Source: Burkholderiales bacterium | Lineage (GTDB): Bacteria; Pseudomonadota; Gammaproteobacteria; Burkholderiales; Casimicrobiaceae | Direction of reading: 5' to 3' | Assembly: GCA_020852555.1 (NCBI GenBank) | Contig: JADZAQ010000109.1 | Span: forward strand, 1 to 60,932 | Length of the DNA stretch: 60,932 nucleotides | In this document: piece by piece, positions 43,675 to 53,693 of the stretch | How the letters are laid out: every line of letters begins with the position of its first letter | Position numbering within the stretch: position 1 is the first letter of the stretch | Notes under the pieces: generated by a model | What the model was told of the DNA's origin: nothing | Seen by the model: the letters and a program-made list of their open reading frames with translations, nothing else | The model's database searches: none | Made by a program: the position numbers and the translations under genes

Positions 43675-44597
43675 TGCACGTCTTCCAGGACCGATGCGCT
43701 TGCGGGATACGCGGCGGCGTCGGCGAACGCGAGCGCGGCTGCCGCCGCGACGCGCGCTTCCTCGTCCCAGGCGGCGAGGCGTGCCGCATCGAGCTCGCCG
43801 CGCGCCTGCATCCGCCGCGCCTGCGCGACGATCGGATCGCGCGCGCGATCGGCGGTGAGCTCGTCGGCCGCGCGCGTCTCGCGGGTCGACGTCGAGTGCG
43901 TCGCGAAGCGTGCCGAGCGGCACTCGAGAAACGCCGGTCCCTCGCCGCTGCGGATGCGCGCGGCAAATGCCACCGCCGCATCGCGCACCGCCTCGACGTC
44001 CATACCGTCGACGGTCATTGCCGGGATGCGAAACGGCTGGGCGAGCGCGGCAAGCGGTTGCGGCGCGAGCGCCATCGCCTGCGGCGTGCTGATCGAGTAG
44101 CCGTTGTTGTCGCACACGAGGAGGAGCGGCAGGCGCCATACCGCGGCGATGTTCAGCGTCTCGTGCAGCGCGCCCGCGCCGCAGGCGCCGTCGCCGAACA
44201 TGCACGCCGCGATCCCGCTGCCGCGCTGCGCGAGCGCGAGCGCCACGCCGGCGGCAATGGTGAGGTTCCCGCCGACCACCGCGTGCGCGCCGAAGAAGCC
44301 TGCCGCCGGTCGTGCGAGATGGCCGCGCCCGCCGCGCCCTCGATTGGTGCCTGCCTCCTTGCCGAGTAATTCGGCCATGACCGCGCCCGGATCGAGGTCG
44401 CGCGCGAGTGCCGCCGCGATCGAGCGGCCGCTGGTCAGGAGCTGGTCGTCGGGACCGAGCGCGGCGCACACGCCCACCGCCACCGCCTCCTGGCCCATCG
44501 AGAAGAGCTGGAAGCCGTGATCGGGCCGCTTGGCGAGCGCTTCCTCGAATGCCCGGATGCGCTGCATCGCGCGCAGGCGCGCGGCCGGTGTCGTCAT
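43671..44597 (-). CDS. 2-oxoacid dehydrogenase E1 component, alpha subunit
   Basis: 308 aa from the ATG at 44597, overlapping the SGNH-like gene by 4 nt. The ThDP-binding motif is GDGACGAGALHETLNIAAVW (135-154) ending with DNN (163-165), and GRGGRGHLARPAAGFFGAHA is the E1 alpha loop with its His. HSTSTRETR replaces the usual phosphorylation loop. It resembles PdhA/AcoA. The operon order (SGNH, GT2, SGNH, E1 alpha, E1 beta, lipoyl) argues for a biosynthetic rather than a central metabolic role. Confidence 0.9.
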   Translation of the reverse strand: MTTPAARLRAMQRIRAFEEALAKRPDHGFQLFSMGQEAVAVGVCAALGPDDQLLTSGRSIAAALARDLDPGAVMAELLGKEAGTNRGRGGRGHLARPAAGFFGAHAVVGGNLTIAAGVALALAQRGSGIAACMFGDGACGAGALHETLNIAAVWRLPLLLVCDNNGYSISTPQAMALAPQPLAALAQPFRIPAMTVDGMDVEAVRDAAVAFAARIRSGEGPAFLECRSARFATHSTSTRETRAADELTADRARDPIVAQARRMQARGELDAARLAAWDEEARVAAAAALAFADAAAYPASASVLEDVQ

Positions 44598-45226
44598 GAA
44601 TCACGCATCGGCAGTGCATCCCACGGCTGACCGATACGCGCCTCGGCGCAGCTGGCGACCTCGACCGCGATGCTCTCGTCACGGGCGAGCGCGAGCAGGC
44701 TGCGCACCAGCGTGCGCGCAGCCACCTCGATCGCGGCGTCGCTGCCGAAGCGGCAGTCGCTCGCCAGCGCTCGCGCGCCGACGTGCGCGAGCGTACGATC
44801 GAAGTCGATCACGTGCGCGCCAGTGTCGTGCGAGATCTCGATCGCCACCAGCGCGAGGCGCCGGATGCGTTCGCGCAGCGCTTCGCGCTCCACCACCGCC
44901 AGCGCCGGATCGACGTGGCGGAAGATCGTGCACACGAGCAGCGGCGGATGGCTCGCCGGCCACGCCGCGAGCACCTCGCGCCAGCGCTGCTCGACGGCGG
45001 CCACCGGCTGCGCGCCGGCGAGTTCGGGCAGCAGCGAGGCCACCGCGTAATCGGGCGCCGGCGCCAGTGCCGCGACCGCCGCAACGCCGGCGACAAACTG
45101 CGGCACCACCTCTACCCCGTCGTCCCCGCACGCCCGCAACGCCGTCTCAAGCAGCGCCGCTGCGCGCCGCACGACCGGCTCCTCGCAAGCGTCGACGGCA
45201 GCCGCCACGACGAGCCGGCGGTTCAT
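44594..45226 (-). CDS. Degenerate SGNH-like protein
   Basis: 210 aa. The C-terminal part (LLVCTIFRHVDPALAVVERE, RRLALVAIEISHDTGAHVID, FDRTLAHVGARALASDCRFG) aligns with the other two SGNH-like proteins of the cluster. The position of the block V histidine is phenylalanine (DCRF in place of DxxH), so hydrolase activity is unlikely. It overlaps both neighbours by 4 nt. It could be a structural partner of an active SGNH enzyme. Low identity makes the fold call tentative. Confidence 0.6.
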   Translation of the reverse strand: MNRRLVVAAAVDACEEPVVRRAAALLETALRACGDDGVEVVPQFVAGVAAVAALAPAPDYAVASLLPELAGAQPVAAVEQRWREVLAAWPASHPPLLVCTIFRHVDPALAVVEREALRERIRRLALVAIEISHDTGAHVIDFDRTLAHVGARALASDCRFGSDAAIEVAARTLVRSLLALARDESIAVEVASCAEARIGQPWDALPMRDS

Positions 45227-46308
45227 CGGACGCCTCCCGTCATTGCCGCCGGCGCCACCCGAGATCCGGTCGCCACACCCGGCGGAGCCGGAAGGCGTTG
45301 CAGACCGAGCCGGCGCCGCACCGCGTCGTAATCGACGCCACGCTCACCGCGCGCCGCGGCGGCGAGCGCGGGCAGCGACTCGATGCGCTCCGCCGGCGCA
45401 ATGAGGGCGTTGGCACCGAGGCTCGACCAGAATACGCAGAGGAGCTTCACCGCCGGCTCGGGATACTGCGCGTAGAACCTGCTCTCCCACGCGGTGTTCT
45501 GCAGCGGATCGCGCCAGCCGCGGCGGTGCGTCAGGTGGTAGGCGCGGGCATCGTCGAACGCCACCATGCGCGCGCCGCGCTTGACCATGCGCAGCGCGAA
45601 GGCGCGGTGCTCGTTGTTGTCGATGTCGTCGTGCAATCCTCCGGCTTCGACGAAGGCGTCGCGGCGGACCGAGAAATTGGCGCCGCAGGCCGCCGCCCAC
45701 AGCACCTCGCAATCGGGATGGTTGACGAGCGCATCGAGTTCGATGCGATCGAGAAGCTGCGGGCCGGCACCGGGATACAACCCCGGGCTCGCGCGCCGGA
45801 CGAGCCCCGCGAAATCGTCACGCAGCTCGGCGAGCGTCACCGCATTGCGCGCGCGCTCGGCCGCCGGCCAGCGCGCGACGGCCGCCTCCTCACCCGGTCG
45901 CGGCGTGCACGTCTGCGGATCGAGCAGGAAGCGTGTGCCGCGAAAGTGGAAGCGCCCGCCGCGACCCACGAGCACCGCGGTTGGCTGCGCCTCGTGTGCG
46001 ACCAGGTGCCGCTCGACCATGTCGGGCGCGGCCAGCGTATCGCCATCGAGGAAGATCAGCAGGTCGCCGGTGGCCGCGCGGGCGCCGGCATTGGAGGCAG
46101 CCGAGCGGCCCCGTGCAACGGGATGGCGGAGCGTGATCATCGCGAGCTCTCGCAGCGCGGCGGCGATGACGGCGCTGGTATGGTCGGAAGAGCCATCGTC
46201 GACGATCACCACCTCCGCCGGCACCGTCTGCTGCGCGAGGGAGGCGAGCGTGAGGCGCAGGCGATCCGCCTCGTCCTTGGAGCGGATCACCACGCTCGCG
46301 CGCATCAT
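45223..46308 (-). CDS. Family 2 glycosyltransferase
   Basis: 361 aa from the ATG at 46308, overlapping the SGNH stop by 4 nt; an upstream continuation is a shadow. GT-A features are RASVVIRSKDEADRLRLTLA, VVIVDDGSSDHTS, the DXD-like DGDTLAAPDMVERHL and GANFSVRRDAFVEAGGLHDD. The segment RAFALRMVKRGARMVAFDDA matches GT2 acceptor regions. It has no TM segment, so it should act in the cytosol on a nucleotide sugar and a soluble or membrane-attached acceptor. The acceptor is unknown. Confidence 0.9.
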   Translation of the reverse strand: MMRASVVIRSKDEADRLRLTLASLAQQTVPAEVVIVDDGSSDHTSAVIAAALRELAMITLRHPVARGRSAASNAGARAATGDLLIFLDGDTLAAPDMVERHLVAHEAQPTAVLVGRGGRFHFRGTRFLLDPQTCTPRPGEEAAVARWPAAERARNAVTLAELRDDFAGLVRRASPGLYPGAGPQLLDRIELDALVNHPDCEVLWAAACGANFSVRRDAFVEAGGLHDDIDNNEHRAFALRMVKRGARMVAFDDARAYHLTHRRGWRDPLQNTAWESRFYAQYPEPAVKLLCVFWSSLGANALIAPAERIESLPALAAAARGERGVDYDAVRRRLGLQRLPAPPGVATGSRVAPAAMTGGVR

Positions 46309-47129
46309 GCGTACATCCCACCCATCGGCACGCGCGCGTCGAAGCAGCCGAGGTCGTCGAGGACCCGCACCACTTCGACGGCGACCTGCCGCGCACCTTC
46401 GGCGCGCAGGTGGCGGGCATCGAGCTTGACGACCGCCGCACCGGCCCGCGCGACGATGGTATCGACGTCGATCACCGAGATCCCGATGCGTTGCGAGAGC
46501 TCGCACAAGGCGAGATTGAAGCGACGGATGCGCAGCGAGAGCGTCTCGCCCAGGCCGGCGTAGCAATGCACCGTATCGCCCGGCACCACCGACGACAGGT
46601 TGTACACGAGCACCGGCACGGCCCGGTGCGCGCGCAAGCGCGCGACGATGGTCTCCAGGCTGCGCATCGACGCTGCGGCATCGGGCAGCGGCGAGACCTC
46701 GAACGCGTCGTGCAGCCAGCGTCGGTCGGCTTCCGGCCAGTGCGGCCGGCCCTCGGGAAAGAAGAGGAAGCCCTCCTCGCGATGGCGCGCGAGACGGATG
46801 TACAGATCGGGCTGCAGCGAGAGGACCACGGCGTCGGCCGGCACCGTATACAGTGCGCCGCCGAACTGCGAGGCGAGGCCGTAATTGCCGAGTGCGAGCG
46901 AGCGCCGGGCCAGCGCTTCCGGGATCCGGCCATCGGCCGCGGCGAGCTGATCGAAACGCGCGCAGGTCTCGTGGCGCACCCGCACACTCCAACCAGGGTA
47001 GCGCTCGCGCACGATCTCGTTGATGCCGTTCCAGCAGAGGACGCCGTTCACGTGCTGCGAGTGCAGCGAGTCGTATACGTCGTGGTTGGCCTTCGCGAAC
47101 AGGGTGAGACGCACGCCAGCAGGCTCCAC
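46305..47129 (-). CDS. SGNH/GDSL-like protein
   Basis: 274 aa. The N-terminal segment VRLTLFAKANHDVYDSLHSQ, then VNGVLCWNGINEIVRER, takes the place of block I, with Ser21 in DSLHS. The C-terminal block V is KLDARHLRAEGARQ (D237, H240). The region LVYNLSSVVPGDTVHCYAGL, then RIRRFNLALCELSQRIGISV, aligns with the SGNH-like protein encoded at 40970-42328. No signal peptide. Probably a cytosolic esterase or O-acyltransferase acting with the glycosyltransferase and the lipoyl carrier. It is the first gene of the minus-strand operon. Confidence 0.7.
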   Translation of the reverse strand: MEPAGVRLTLFAKANHDVYDSLHSQHVNGVLCWNGINEIVRERYPGWSVRVRHETCARFDQLAAADGRIPEALARRSLALGNYGLASQFGGALYTVPADAVVLSLQPDLYIRLARHREEGFLFFPEGRPHWPEADRRWLHDAFEVSPLPDAAASMRSLETIVARLRAHRAVPVLVYNLSSVVPGDTVHCYAGLGETLSLRIRRFNLALCELSQRIGISVIDVDTIVARAGAAVVKLDARHLRAEGARQVAVEVVRVLDDLGCFDARVPMGGMYA

Positions 47130-47168
47130 ACGCTTGGGTCCGCGACGGGCGGCACGGACACGGAGCGG

Positions 47169-47177
47169 ATTCTAGCA
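47169..47177 (-). promoter_or_regulatory. Extended -10 of the SGNH/GT2/E1/lipoyl operon
   Basis: On the minus strand TGC is followed by TAGAAT (47177 down to 47169), 40 nt upstream of the first SGNH ATG. No convincing -35 is seen, as is common with extended -10 promoters. Confidence 0.4.
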
Positions 47178-47182
47178 GCCGG

Positions 47183-47210
47183 CCGACCGGTGCCCCGGCA
47201 TTGCTATAGT
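47183..47210 (+). promoter_or_regulatory. Promoter candidate for the ZIP transporter gene
   Basis: CCGACC (47183-47188) and TATAGT (47205-47210) are spaced 16 nt, and the GTG start is 31 nt further on. The -10 is preceded by TTGC. It lies in a 111-bp region divergent from the SGNH operon. Confidence 0.4.
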
Positions 47211-47240
47211 GCGCATCGGCGCGAGATCGCGCCGCCGCTC

Positions 47241-48047
47241 GTGCCGCCGTCGCTCCCCTTGCCACCCCTCGCCGTCATCGTCGTTGCCGCCCTCACCGGC
47301 GGCGTGCTCGCCACCGCCGCCGCCGCCGTGACGCTGGCATTGCCGGCAGCCTCGATCTCGCGGCTCGTCTCCTTTGCGGTCGGCGCCCTGCTCGGCGCGG
47401 TGTTCATCGAGATCCTGCCGCACGCGCTCGAGGAGGGCGACGCCGGCGTGGTGATGGGCACGGTGCTCGTCGGGCTCCTCGCCTTCTTCCTCCTGGAGAA
47501 GCTCGTGCTGTGGCGTCATTCGCACGGTCACGCCGAGCACCGCGCCGACGACGACGAATCGGAGCACGACCATGCGCTGCATGCGCACGGAACGGGCACC
47601 CGCTCCGGATCGATGATCCTCATCGGCAACAGCGTCCACAATTTCTGCGACGGCATCGTGATCGCCGCCGCCTTCCTGGGCGACCCCCGGCTGGGGCTCG
47701 CGACGACGCTCGCCATCGTCGCGCACGCGGTCCCGCAGCAGGTCGGCGACTTCGCGATCCTGATCCACTCGGGCTACACGCGGCGGCGCGCGTTCGCGTT
47801 CAACGTCACCGCCGGCCTCGCGACGCTGGTCGGCGCGCTCGCCGCGTACGCCGCGCTCGCCCACATGCAGCAAGCGCTGCCCACGGTGCTCGCGGTCGCC
47901 GCCTCCAGCCTGCTGTACGTCGCGGTCGCCGACCTCATCCCGAGCCTGCACCGCCGCCCCGAACCGCTGGAGACGGTCCGGCAGATGACCGCGATCGGCC
48001 TGGGCGTGGCGATCATCGTCGCGGTTCGCGTGTTCTTCCCGCACTGA
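47241..48047 (+). CDS. ZIP-family metal transporter
   Basis: 268 aa from the GTG at 47241; a TTG at 47259 is also possible. Eight TM segments are predicted. The cytosolic loop is His/Asp-rich (HSHGHAEHRADDDESEHDHA, then LHAHGT), a metal-sensing feature. The TM4 motif NSVHNFCDGIVIAAAF is conserved. In TM5, where the family usually has HExPxExGD, this protein reads HAVPQQVGDF, so both glutamates of the usual binuclear metal site are replaced (Ala and Gln). It may transport Zn2+ or another divalent metal with altered affinity. Confidence 0.82.
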   Translation: MPPSLPLPPLAVIVVAALTGGVLATAAAAVTLALPAASISRLVSFAVGALLGAVFIEILPHALEEGDAGVVMGTVLVGLLAFFLLEKLVLWRHSHGHAEHRADDDESEHDHALHAHGTGTRSGSMILIGNSVHNFCDGIVIAAAFLGDPRLGLATTLAIVAHAVPQQVGDFAILIHSGYTRRRAFAFNVTAGLATLVGALAAYAALAHMQQALPTVLAVAASSLLYVAVADLIPSLHRRPEPLETVRQMTAIGLGVAIIVAVRVFFPH

Positions 48048-48084
48048 GGCAAGCCTCATCGCGATAGCGCACGCTCACGCCACC

Positions 48085-49875
48085 GTGAACGACGACCACC
48101 TGCGCTACCATCGCGAGATGATGCCGCTCGACCCTCAGCATCCCGACCCGTGGGCGCAATGGGCTGCGCAATGGCAGGACGCACAGCGCCGATGGCTCGA
48201 CTGGTGGCTGCAACCCGCGGCAGCGGTGAAGCGCCCGCCGATGGCGCCGACCGTCCCGTTCGTACCCGACGACGTCACCTCGCTTGCCCCCGACGTCGCG
48301 CGCGCGACCGCGCGGTTCCGCGAACGCTGGGCGGCGTTGTGGCAGGCCGCGGCCGAGTTGCCGGCGGGTGATGGCGAGCTGCCCGAGGTCGCGGCCGCGG
48401 CGCCCGGCGATCGCCGATTCCAGGCGGCGGCGTGGCGCACGCAGCCCTTCTTCTCGCTCCTGCGCCAGTCCTATCTCCTGTACGCCGAGTACCTGCAGGC
48501 GCTCGCGGCGGCGGCACCGCTGCCTGCCGACGAGAAGCGCAAGCTCGTCTTCACCACGCGGCAGTACGTCGATGCGGTCGCGCCGACGAACTTCCCGGCG
48601 ACCAATCCCGACGTGCTCGGGCGGGCGATCGCCACCGACGGCGAGAGCTTCGTGCAGGGGCTGCGCAATCTGGCCGACGACACGCGCAAGGGGCGCATCT
48701 CGATGACCGACGAGAGCGCCTTCGAGATCGGCGGCAACATCGCGATCACGCCGGGGAGCGTGGTGTACCGCAACGAGCTGATTGAGCTCATCCAGTACGC
48801 GCCGACCACCGATCAGGTGTATCGGCGTCCGCTGGTGATGGTCCCGCCGTGCATCAACAAGTACTACATCCTCGACCTCACTGCCCGCAACTCGTTCGTC
48901 GCGCACGCGGTGGCGCGGGGGCACAGCGTGTTCATGGTGTCGTGGCGCAACATCCCACCGGAGCTCGGCAGCCTCACCTGGGACGACTACATCGAAGAAG
49001 GCGTGCTCACTGCGCTGCGCCTGGCCGGTGAGATCACCGGCAGCAAGACGGTCAATGCGCTCGGGTTCTGCGTGGGCGGCGCGATCCTCGCCGGCGCGCT
49101 GGCGGTGCTCGCCGCGCGCGGCGACCGCAGCGTCGCCAGCGCGACGCTGCTCACCACGCTCATCGACTACGCCGACCCCGGCGACATCGGCGTGTACGTG
49201 TCGCGCGACTTCCTCGCGGCGCGCGAGGCGCAACTCATGAGCGGGCAGATCGTGGACGGTGGCGAGCTCGCGAGCGCCTTCGCGAGCCTGCGCGCCAACG
49301 AGCTCGTGTGGAACTACGTCGTCGCCAACTACCTGAAGGGCGAGACGCCGCCGGCGTTCGACCTCCTCTACTGGAACAGCGATTCGACCAACCTGCCCGG
49401 ACCGATGTACGCGTACTACCTGCGCAACCTCTACCTCGACAACAAGCTGCGCCTGCCCGGCGCGCTCGAGATGGCGGGCGAGAGCATCGACCTCACGCGC
49501 ATCCAGGCGCCGGCGTACGTCTACGCATCCCGCGAGGATCACATCGTCCCCTGGCGCTCGGCGTATCGCACCACCGCCCTCCTGGGCGGCGACGTGACGT
49601 TCGTGCTCGGCGCCTCGGGACACATTGCCGGCGTGGTCAACCCGCCGGCGTCCGGCAAGCGCAACTACTGGATCAACGAGCACCTCACCGAAGATGCCGA
49701 CGCGTGGTTTGCGCACTCGACGCAGGTCGCCGGCAGCTGGTGGCCGCACTGGTACGCGTGGCTCGCCCCGCACGGCGGCCCGCGCCGCGCCGCGCCGCCG
49801 AACGCCGGCAGTGCCAATCATCCGGTGCTCGCTCCAGCGCCAGGGGGCTACGTGCGCGCGAAAGCGAGAGCGTAG
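48085..49875 (+). CDS. phaC: Class I poly(3-hydroxyalkanoate) synthase
   Basis: 596 aa from the GTG at 48085; the ATG at 48118 (MMPLDPQHPDPW) is an equally good start. The lipase-like box LGFCVGGAI holds the nucleophile Cys329. Asp485 lies in YASREDHIVPW and His513 in GASGHIAGVVNPP, completing the triad. PATNPDVLGRAIATDG and NELIELIQYAP are standard PhaC segments. It polymerises (R)-3-hydroxyacyl-CoA into storage granules. No phaA, phaB or phasin gene is adjacent. Confidence 0.94.
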   Translation: MNDDHLRYHREMMPLDPQHPDPWAQWAAQWQDAQRRWLDWWLQPAAAVKRPPMAPTVPFVPDDVTSLAPDVARATARFRERWAALWQAAAELPAGDGELPEVAAAAPGDRRFQAAAWRTQPFFSLLRQSYLLYAEYLQALAAAAPLPADEKRKLVFTTRQYVDAVAPTNFPATNPDVLGRAIATDGESFVQGLRNLADDTRKGRISMTDESAFEIGGNIAITPGSVVYRNELIELIQYAPTTDQVYRRPLVMVPPCINKYYILDLTARNSFVAHAVARGHSVFMVSWRNIPPELGSLTWDDYIEEGVLTALRLAGEITGSKTVNALGFCVGGAILAGALAVLAARGDRSVASATLLTTLIDYADPGDIGVYVSRDFLAAREAQLMSGQIVDGGELASAFASLRANELVWNYVVANYLKGETPPAFDLLYWNSDSTNLPGPMYAYYLRNLYLDNKLRLPGALEMAGESIDLTRIQAPAYVYASREDHIVPWRSAYRTTALLGGDVTFVLGASGHIAGVVNPPASGKRNYWINEHLTEDADAWFAHSTQVAGSWWPHWYAWLAPHGGPRRAAPPNAGSANHPVLAPAPGGYVRAKARA

Positions 49876-49963
49876 CGGCGGCGGCTCGCGGCGCGGGCAG
49901 GCGGGCGCGCGCCGGCGGCGGTACCTCGCATGGCCTTGCCGAGGCGCTGCGGCGCAGCGCGTC

Positions 49964-50734
49964 TTACGCCGCGTCCAGCGCGTTCGCGGGGATCACGTCG
50001 ATGGCATCGGTGATGATGGTGTCGACGCCCCACGCCGCCACCTCCGCGACGCGTGCCGGATCGTTGACGGTCCAGGTGCACACGCGATAACCCTCGCGGT
50101 GCGCCGTGTCCACCACCTCGCGGGTCAGGATCTGGTGATCGGCGTCGAGCGCGACGCACTCCAGGTGCCGCAGCCGCGCGAGCCAGTCGGCGGGGAGTTC
50201 CTCGACGCAGAGCGCACGCGGCAGCGCCGGTGCTGCCAGCCGGCACGCGTCGAGGGACTCCTCGGCGAACGACGACATGAGCGGGAGGAACTCGGCGTCG
50301 CGCCACAGCGCGAGCGTATCGAGCCCGACGGCGGCGCCGGTCTCGCGTTCGCGGCCGGGGGTCGGCTTGATCTCGACGTTGCAGGCGACGCCGTGCGCGC
50401 GCGCCCAGCGGGCGATCGCCGCGAACGTCGGCAGCATCTCGCCCGCGTACTTGGCCGAGTGCCAGCCGCCGGCGTCGAGCCGCGACAACTCGCGCCAGGG
50501 CAGCGCGTCGGCGCGCCCGCGGCCGCTCGAGGTGCGCTCGAGCGTGGCGTCGTGCAGCAGGAACGCGACGTTGTCGGCGGTGAGCTTCACGTCGAACTCG
50601 ACCATCGCGTAGCCGTGTGCGTGGCCGACACGCATCGCCGTCAGCGTGTTCTCGGGGGCGAGCTTGCCGGCGCCGCGATGCGCGCACAGACGCGGGTACG
50701 GCCAGGGAGGCAGTGGGCGGGAGGAATGGGCCAT
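49964..50734 (-). CDS. ugpQ: Glycerophosphodiester phosphodiesterase
   Basis: 256 aa from the ATG at 50734. GDPD motifs are CAHRGAGKLAPENTL, EFDVKLTADNVAFLLHDATL and CNVEIKP, with the catalytic His pair in HRG and HD. The terminal block VNDPARVAEVAAWGVDTIIT is typical. It hydrolyses deacylated phospholipids to glycerol-3-phosphate and an alcohol. It is the last gene of the ugp operon, about 100 nt after ugpC. Confidence 0.93.
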   Translation of the reverse strand: MAHSSRPLPPWPYPRLCAHRGAGKLAPENTLTAMRVGHAHGYAMVEFDVKLTADNVAFLLHDATLERTSSGRGRADALPWRELSRLDAGGWHSAKYAGEMLPTFAAIARWARAHGVACNVEIKPTPGRERETGAAVGLDTLALWRDAEFLPLMSSFAEESLDACRLAAPALPRALCVEELPADWLARLRHLECVALDADHQILTREVVDTAHREGYRVCTWTVNDPARVAEVAAWGVDTIITDAIDVIPANALDAA

Positions 50735-50834
50735 GCTGGCGGTCCTGTTCGGGTTGTCAGACGATGATCGCGGCTGCCGGGAAGACAGTCGCGGCGTGAT
50801 GGCGTTGCGCGGCGTCGCAGTCCGTCGCGCCGGA

Positions 50835-51902
<1,068 letters not shown>

Positions 51903-51957
51903 GGATTCGTCGTCGTGCTCGGGGTGGAGGTTCGCGGGCGCGCACTGCCGCCCACGC

Positions 51958-52806
51958 TCATTTCTCGGTGTCGACCAGGCCCTTCACGAACCACTTCTGC
52001 ATCAGCAGGACCACGAGCACCGGCGGCAGCATGGCGAGCATCGCGGTCGCCATCACGAGCTGCCACTCGGTCGCGGCGTCGCCGCCGGTGATCATCCGCT
52101 TGATGCCGATCACGGTCGTGTACATCGACTCGTCGGTGGTGACGAGGAGCGGCCACAGGTACTGGTTCCAGCCGTAGATGAACTGGATCACGAAGAGCGC
52201 GGCGATCGACGTGCGCGACAGCGGCACGACGACATCCCAGAAGAAGCGCATCGGGCCCGCGCCGTCGATGCGCGCCGCCTCGGCGAGCTCGTCGGGGATG
52301 GTGAGGAAGAACTGGCGGAAGAGAAACGTCGCCGTCGCCGAGGCGATCAGCGGGATCGTCAGCCCCGCGTAGGTGTTGATCATGCCGAGGTCGGCGACCA
52401 CCTTGTAGGTGGGCAGGATGCGCACCTCGACCGGCAGCATCAGCGTGATGAAGATCATCCAGAAGATCGTGTTGCGGAACGGAAACTGGAAGTAGACGAT
52501 CGCGAACGCCGACAGGAGCGAGATCGCGATCTTGCCGATGGCGATGGAGAGCGCCATGACGAGGCTGTTGAACATCATCCGTCCGACCGGCGCCGATGCG
52601 CCCTTGGTCGAGCCGTGACCGAGCACGTAGGTGTAATTCTCGATGAGCTGCGAGCCCGGCCACAGCTGCATCGGCGCCGCCAGCACCTGATCGAGCGTGA
52701 GGCTCGACGCCACGAAGGTGACCCAGATCGGAAACGCGACCACCGCGACGCCGGCGAGCAGCAGCGCGTGGCGGGTGACGGTGAGGATGGGGCGGCGCTC
52801 GATCAT
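51958..52806 (-). CDS. ugpE: sn-glycerol-3-phosphate ABC importer permease UgpE
   Basis: 282 aa from the ATG at 52806, which shares its A with the ugpA stop (TGATG). Six TM segments are predicted, and the EAA loop is [20 protein letters not shown]. The periplasmic segment [20 protein letters not shown] and the ending VKGLVDTEK match UgpE. E. coli UgpE has 281 residues. Confidence 0.94.
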   Translation of the reverse strand: MIERRPILTVTRHALLLAGVAVVAFPIWVTFVASSLTLDQVLAAPMQLWPGSQLIENYTYVLGHGSTKGASAPVGRMMFNSLVMALSIAIGKIAISLLSAFAIVYFQFPFRNTIFWMIFITLMLPVEVRILPTYKVVADLGMINTYAGLTIPLIASATATFLFRQFFLTIPDELAEAARIDGAGPMRFFWDVVVPLSRTSIAALFVIQFIYGWNQYLWPLLVTTDESMYTTVIGIKRMITGGDAATEWQLVMATAMLAMLPPVLVVLLMQKWFVKGLVDTEK

Positions 52807-53693
52807 CAGTACTGCACCTTGCGCTCGATGTAGCGGAACTGGATCACGGTGAGGCCGATCACGATCGCCATCAGGATCGCCGACTGCGCCGCCGAGCCGC
52901 CGAGGTCGAGCGCCTTGAAGCCGTCCTGGTAGACCTTGAACACCAGGATCTCGGTGGCGCGCGCCGGGCCGCCCTGGGTAGCCGCATCGACGATCGCGAA
53001 GGTGTCGAAGAACGCGTAGACGACGTTGATGACGAGGAGGAAGAACGTGGTGGGCGACAGCAGCGGGAACACGATCGTCCAGAAGCGGCGCAGCGGCCCC
53101 GCGCCGTCGATCGCGGCGGCCTCGATGAGCGAGTGCGGGATCGCCTGGAGCCCCGCGAGGAAGAACAGAAAGTTGTAGCTGATCTGCTTCCACACCGCCG
53201 CCAGGATGATGAGCAGCATCGCCTGGTCGCCGTCGAGGAGGTGGTTCCACTCGATGCCGAAGCGGGCGAGCGCGTGCGCGATGATGCCGAGCGTGGGGCT
53301 GAAGAGGAAGACGAAGAGCACCGCGACGACCGCCGGCGCGACCGCGTACGGCCAGATGAGCAGCGTCTTGTAGAACGTCGCGCCGCGGAGCACGCGGTCG
53401 GCCATGGTGGCCAACAGGAGCGCGATGGACAGTCCGAGTACGGCGACCGCGGCGGAGAACTGGATCGTCACCTTGAACGAGTTGAGGTAGCCCTCGTCGT
53501 TGAAGAGCGTCCGGAAATTATCGAGGCCGACGAACTGCGTGCTGGCGCCGAAAGCGTCCTCGAGCTGCATCGACTGGATGAGCGTCTGCCCCGCCGGCCA
53601 GAAGAAGAAGATGAGCGTGATCGCGAGCTGCGGCGCCACCAGCGCGTACGGCAGCCACGTCGACTTGAAGACGACCCGCTTCTGGGTGGACAT
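52806..53693 (-). CDS. ugpA: sn-glycerol-3-phosphate ABC importer permease UgpA
   Basis: 295 aa with six TM segments and the EAA loop [20 protein letters not shown]. The N-terminus [20 protein letters not shown], then [20 protein letters not shown], is characteristic of UgpA. Confidence 0.94.
   Translation of the reverse strand: MSTQKRVVFKSTWLPYALVAPQLAITLIFFFWPAGQTLIQSMQLEDAFGASTQFVGLDNFRTLFNDEGYLNSFKVTIQFSAAVAVLGLSIALLLATMADRVLRGATFYKTLLIWPYAVAPAVVAVLFVFLFSPTLGIIAHALARFGIEWNHLLDGDQAMLLIILAAVWKQISYNFLFFLAGLQAIPHSLIEAAAIDGAGPLRRFWTIVFPLLSPTTFFLLVINVVYAFFDTFAIVDAATQGGPARATEILVFKVYQDGFKALDLGGSAAQSAILMAIVIGLTVIQFRYIERKVQY

Noticed and set aside
42688-44682. A 664-codon frame that seems to fuse an E1 beta domain to a long N-terminal extension
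   Set aside because: The N-terminal part is a shadow of the E1 alpha gene; the GTG at 43674, overlapping the E1 alpha stop, is the natural start.
45223-47265. A 680-codon frame suggesting a very long glycosyltransferase
   Set aside because: Only the last 361 residues resemble GT2; the rest is antisense or off-frame to the SGNH-like gene, and the ATG at 46308 overlaps that gene's stop.
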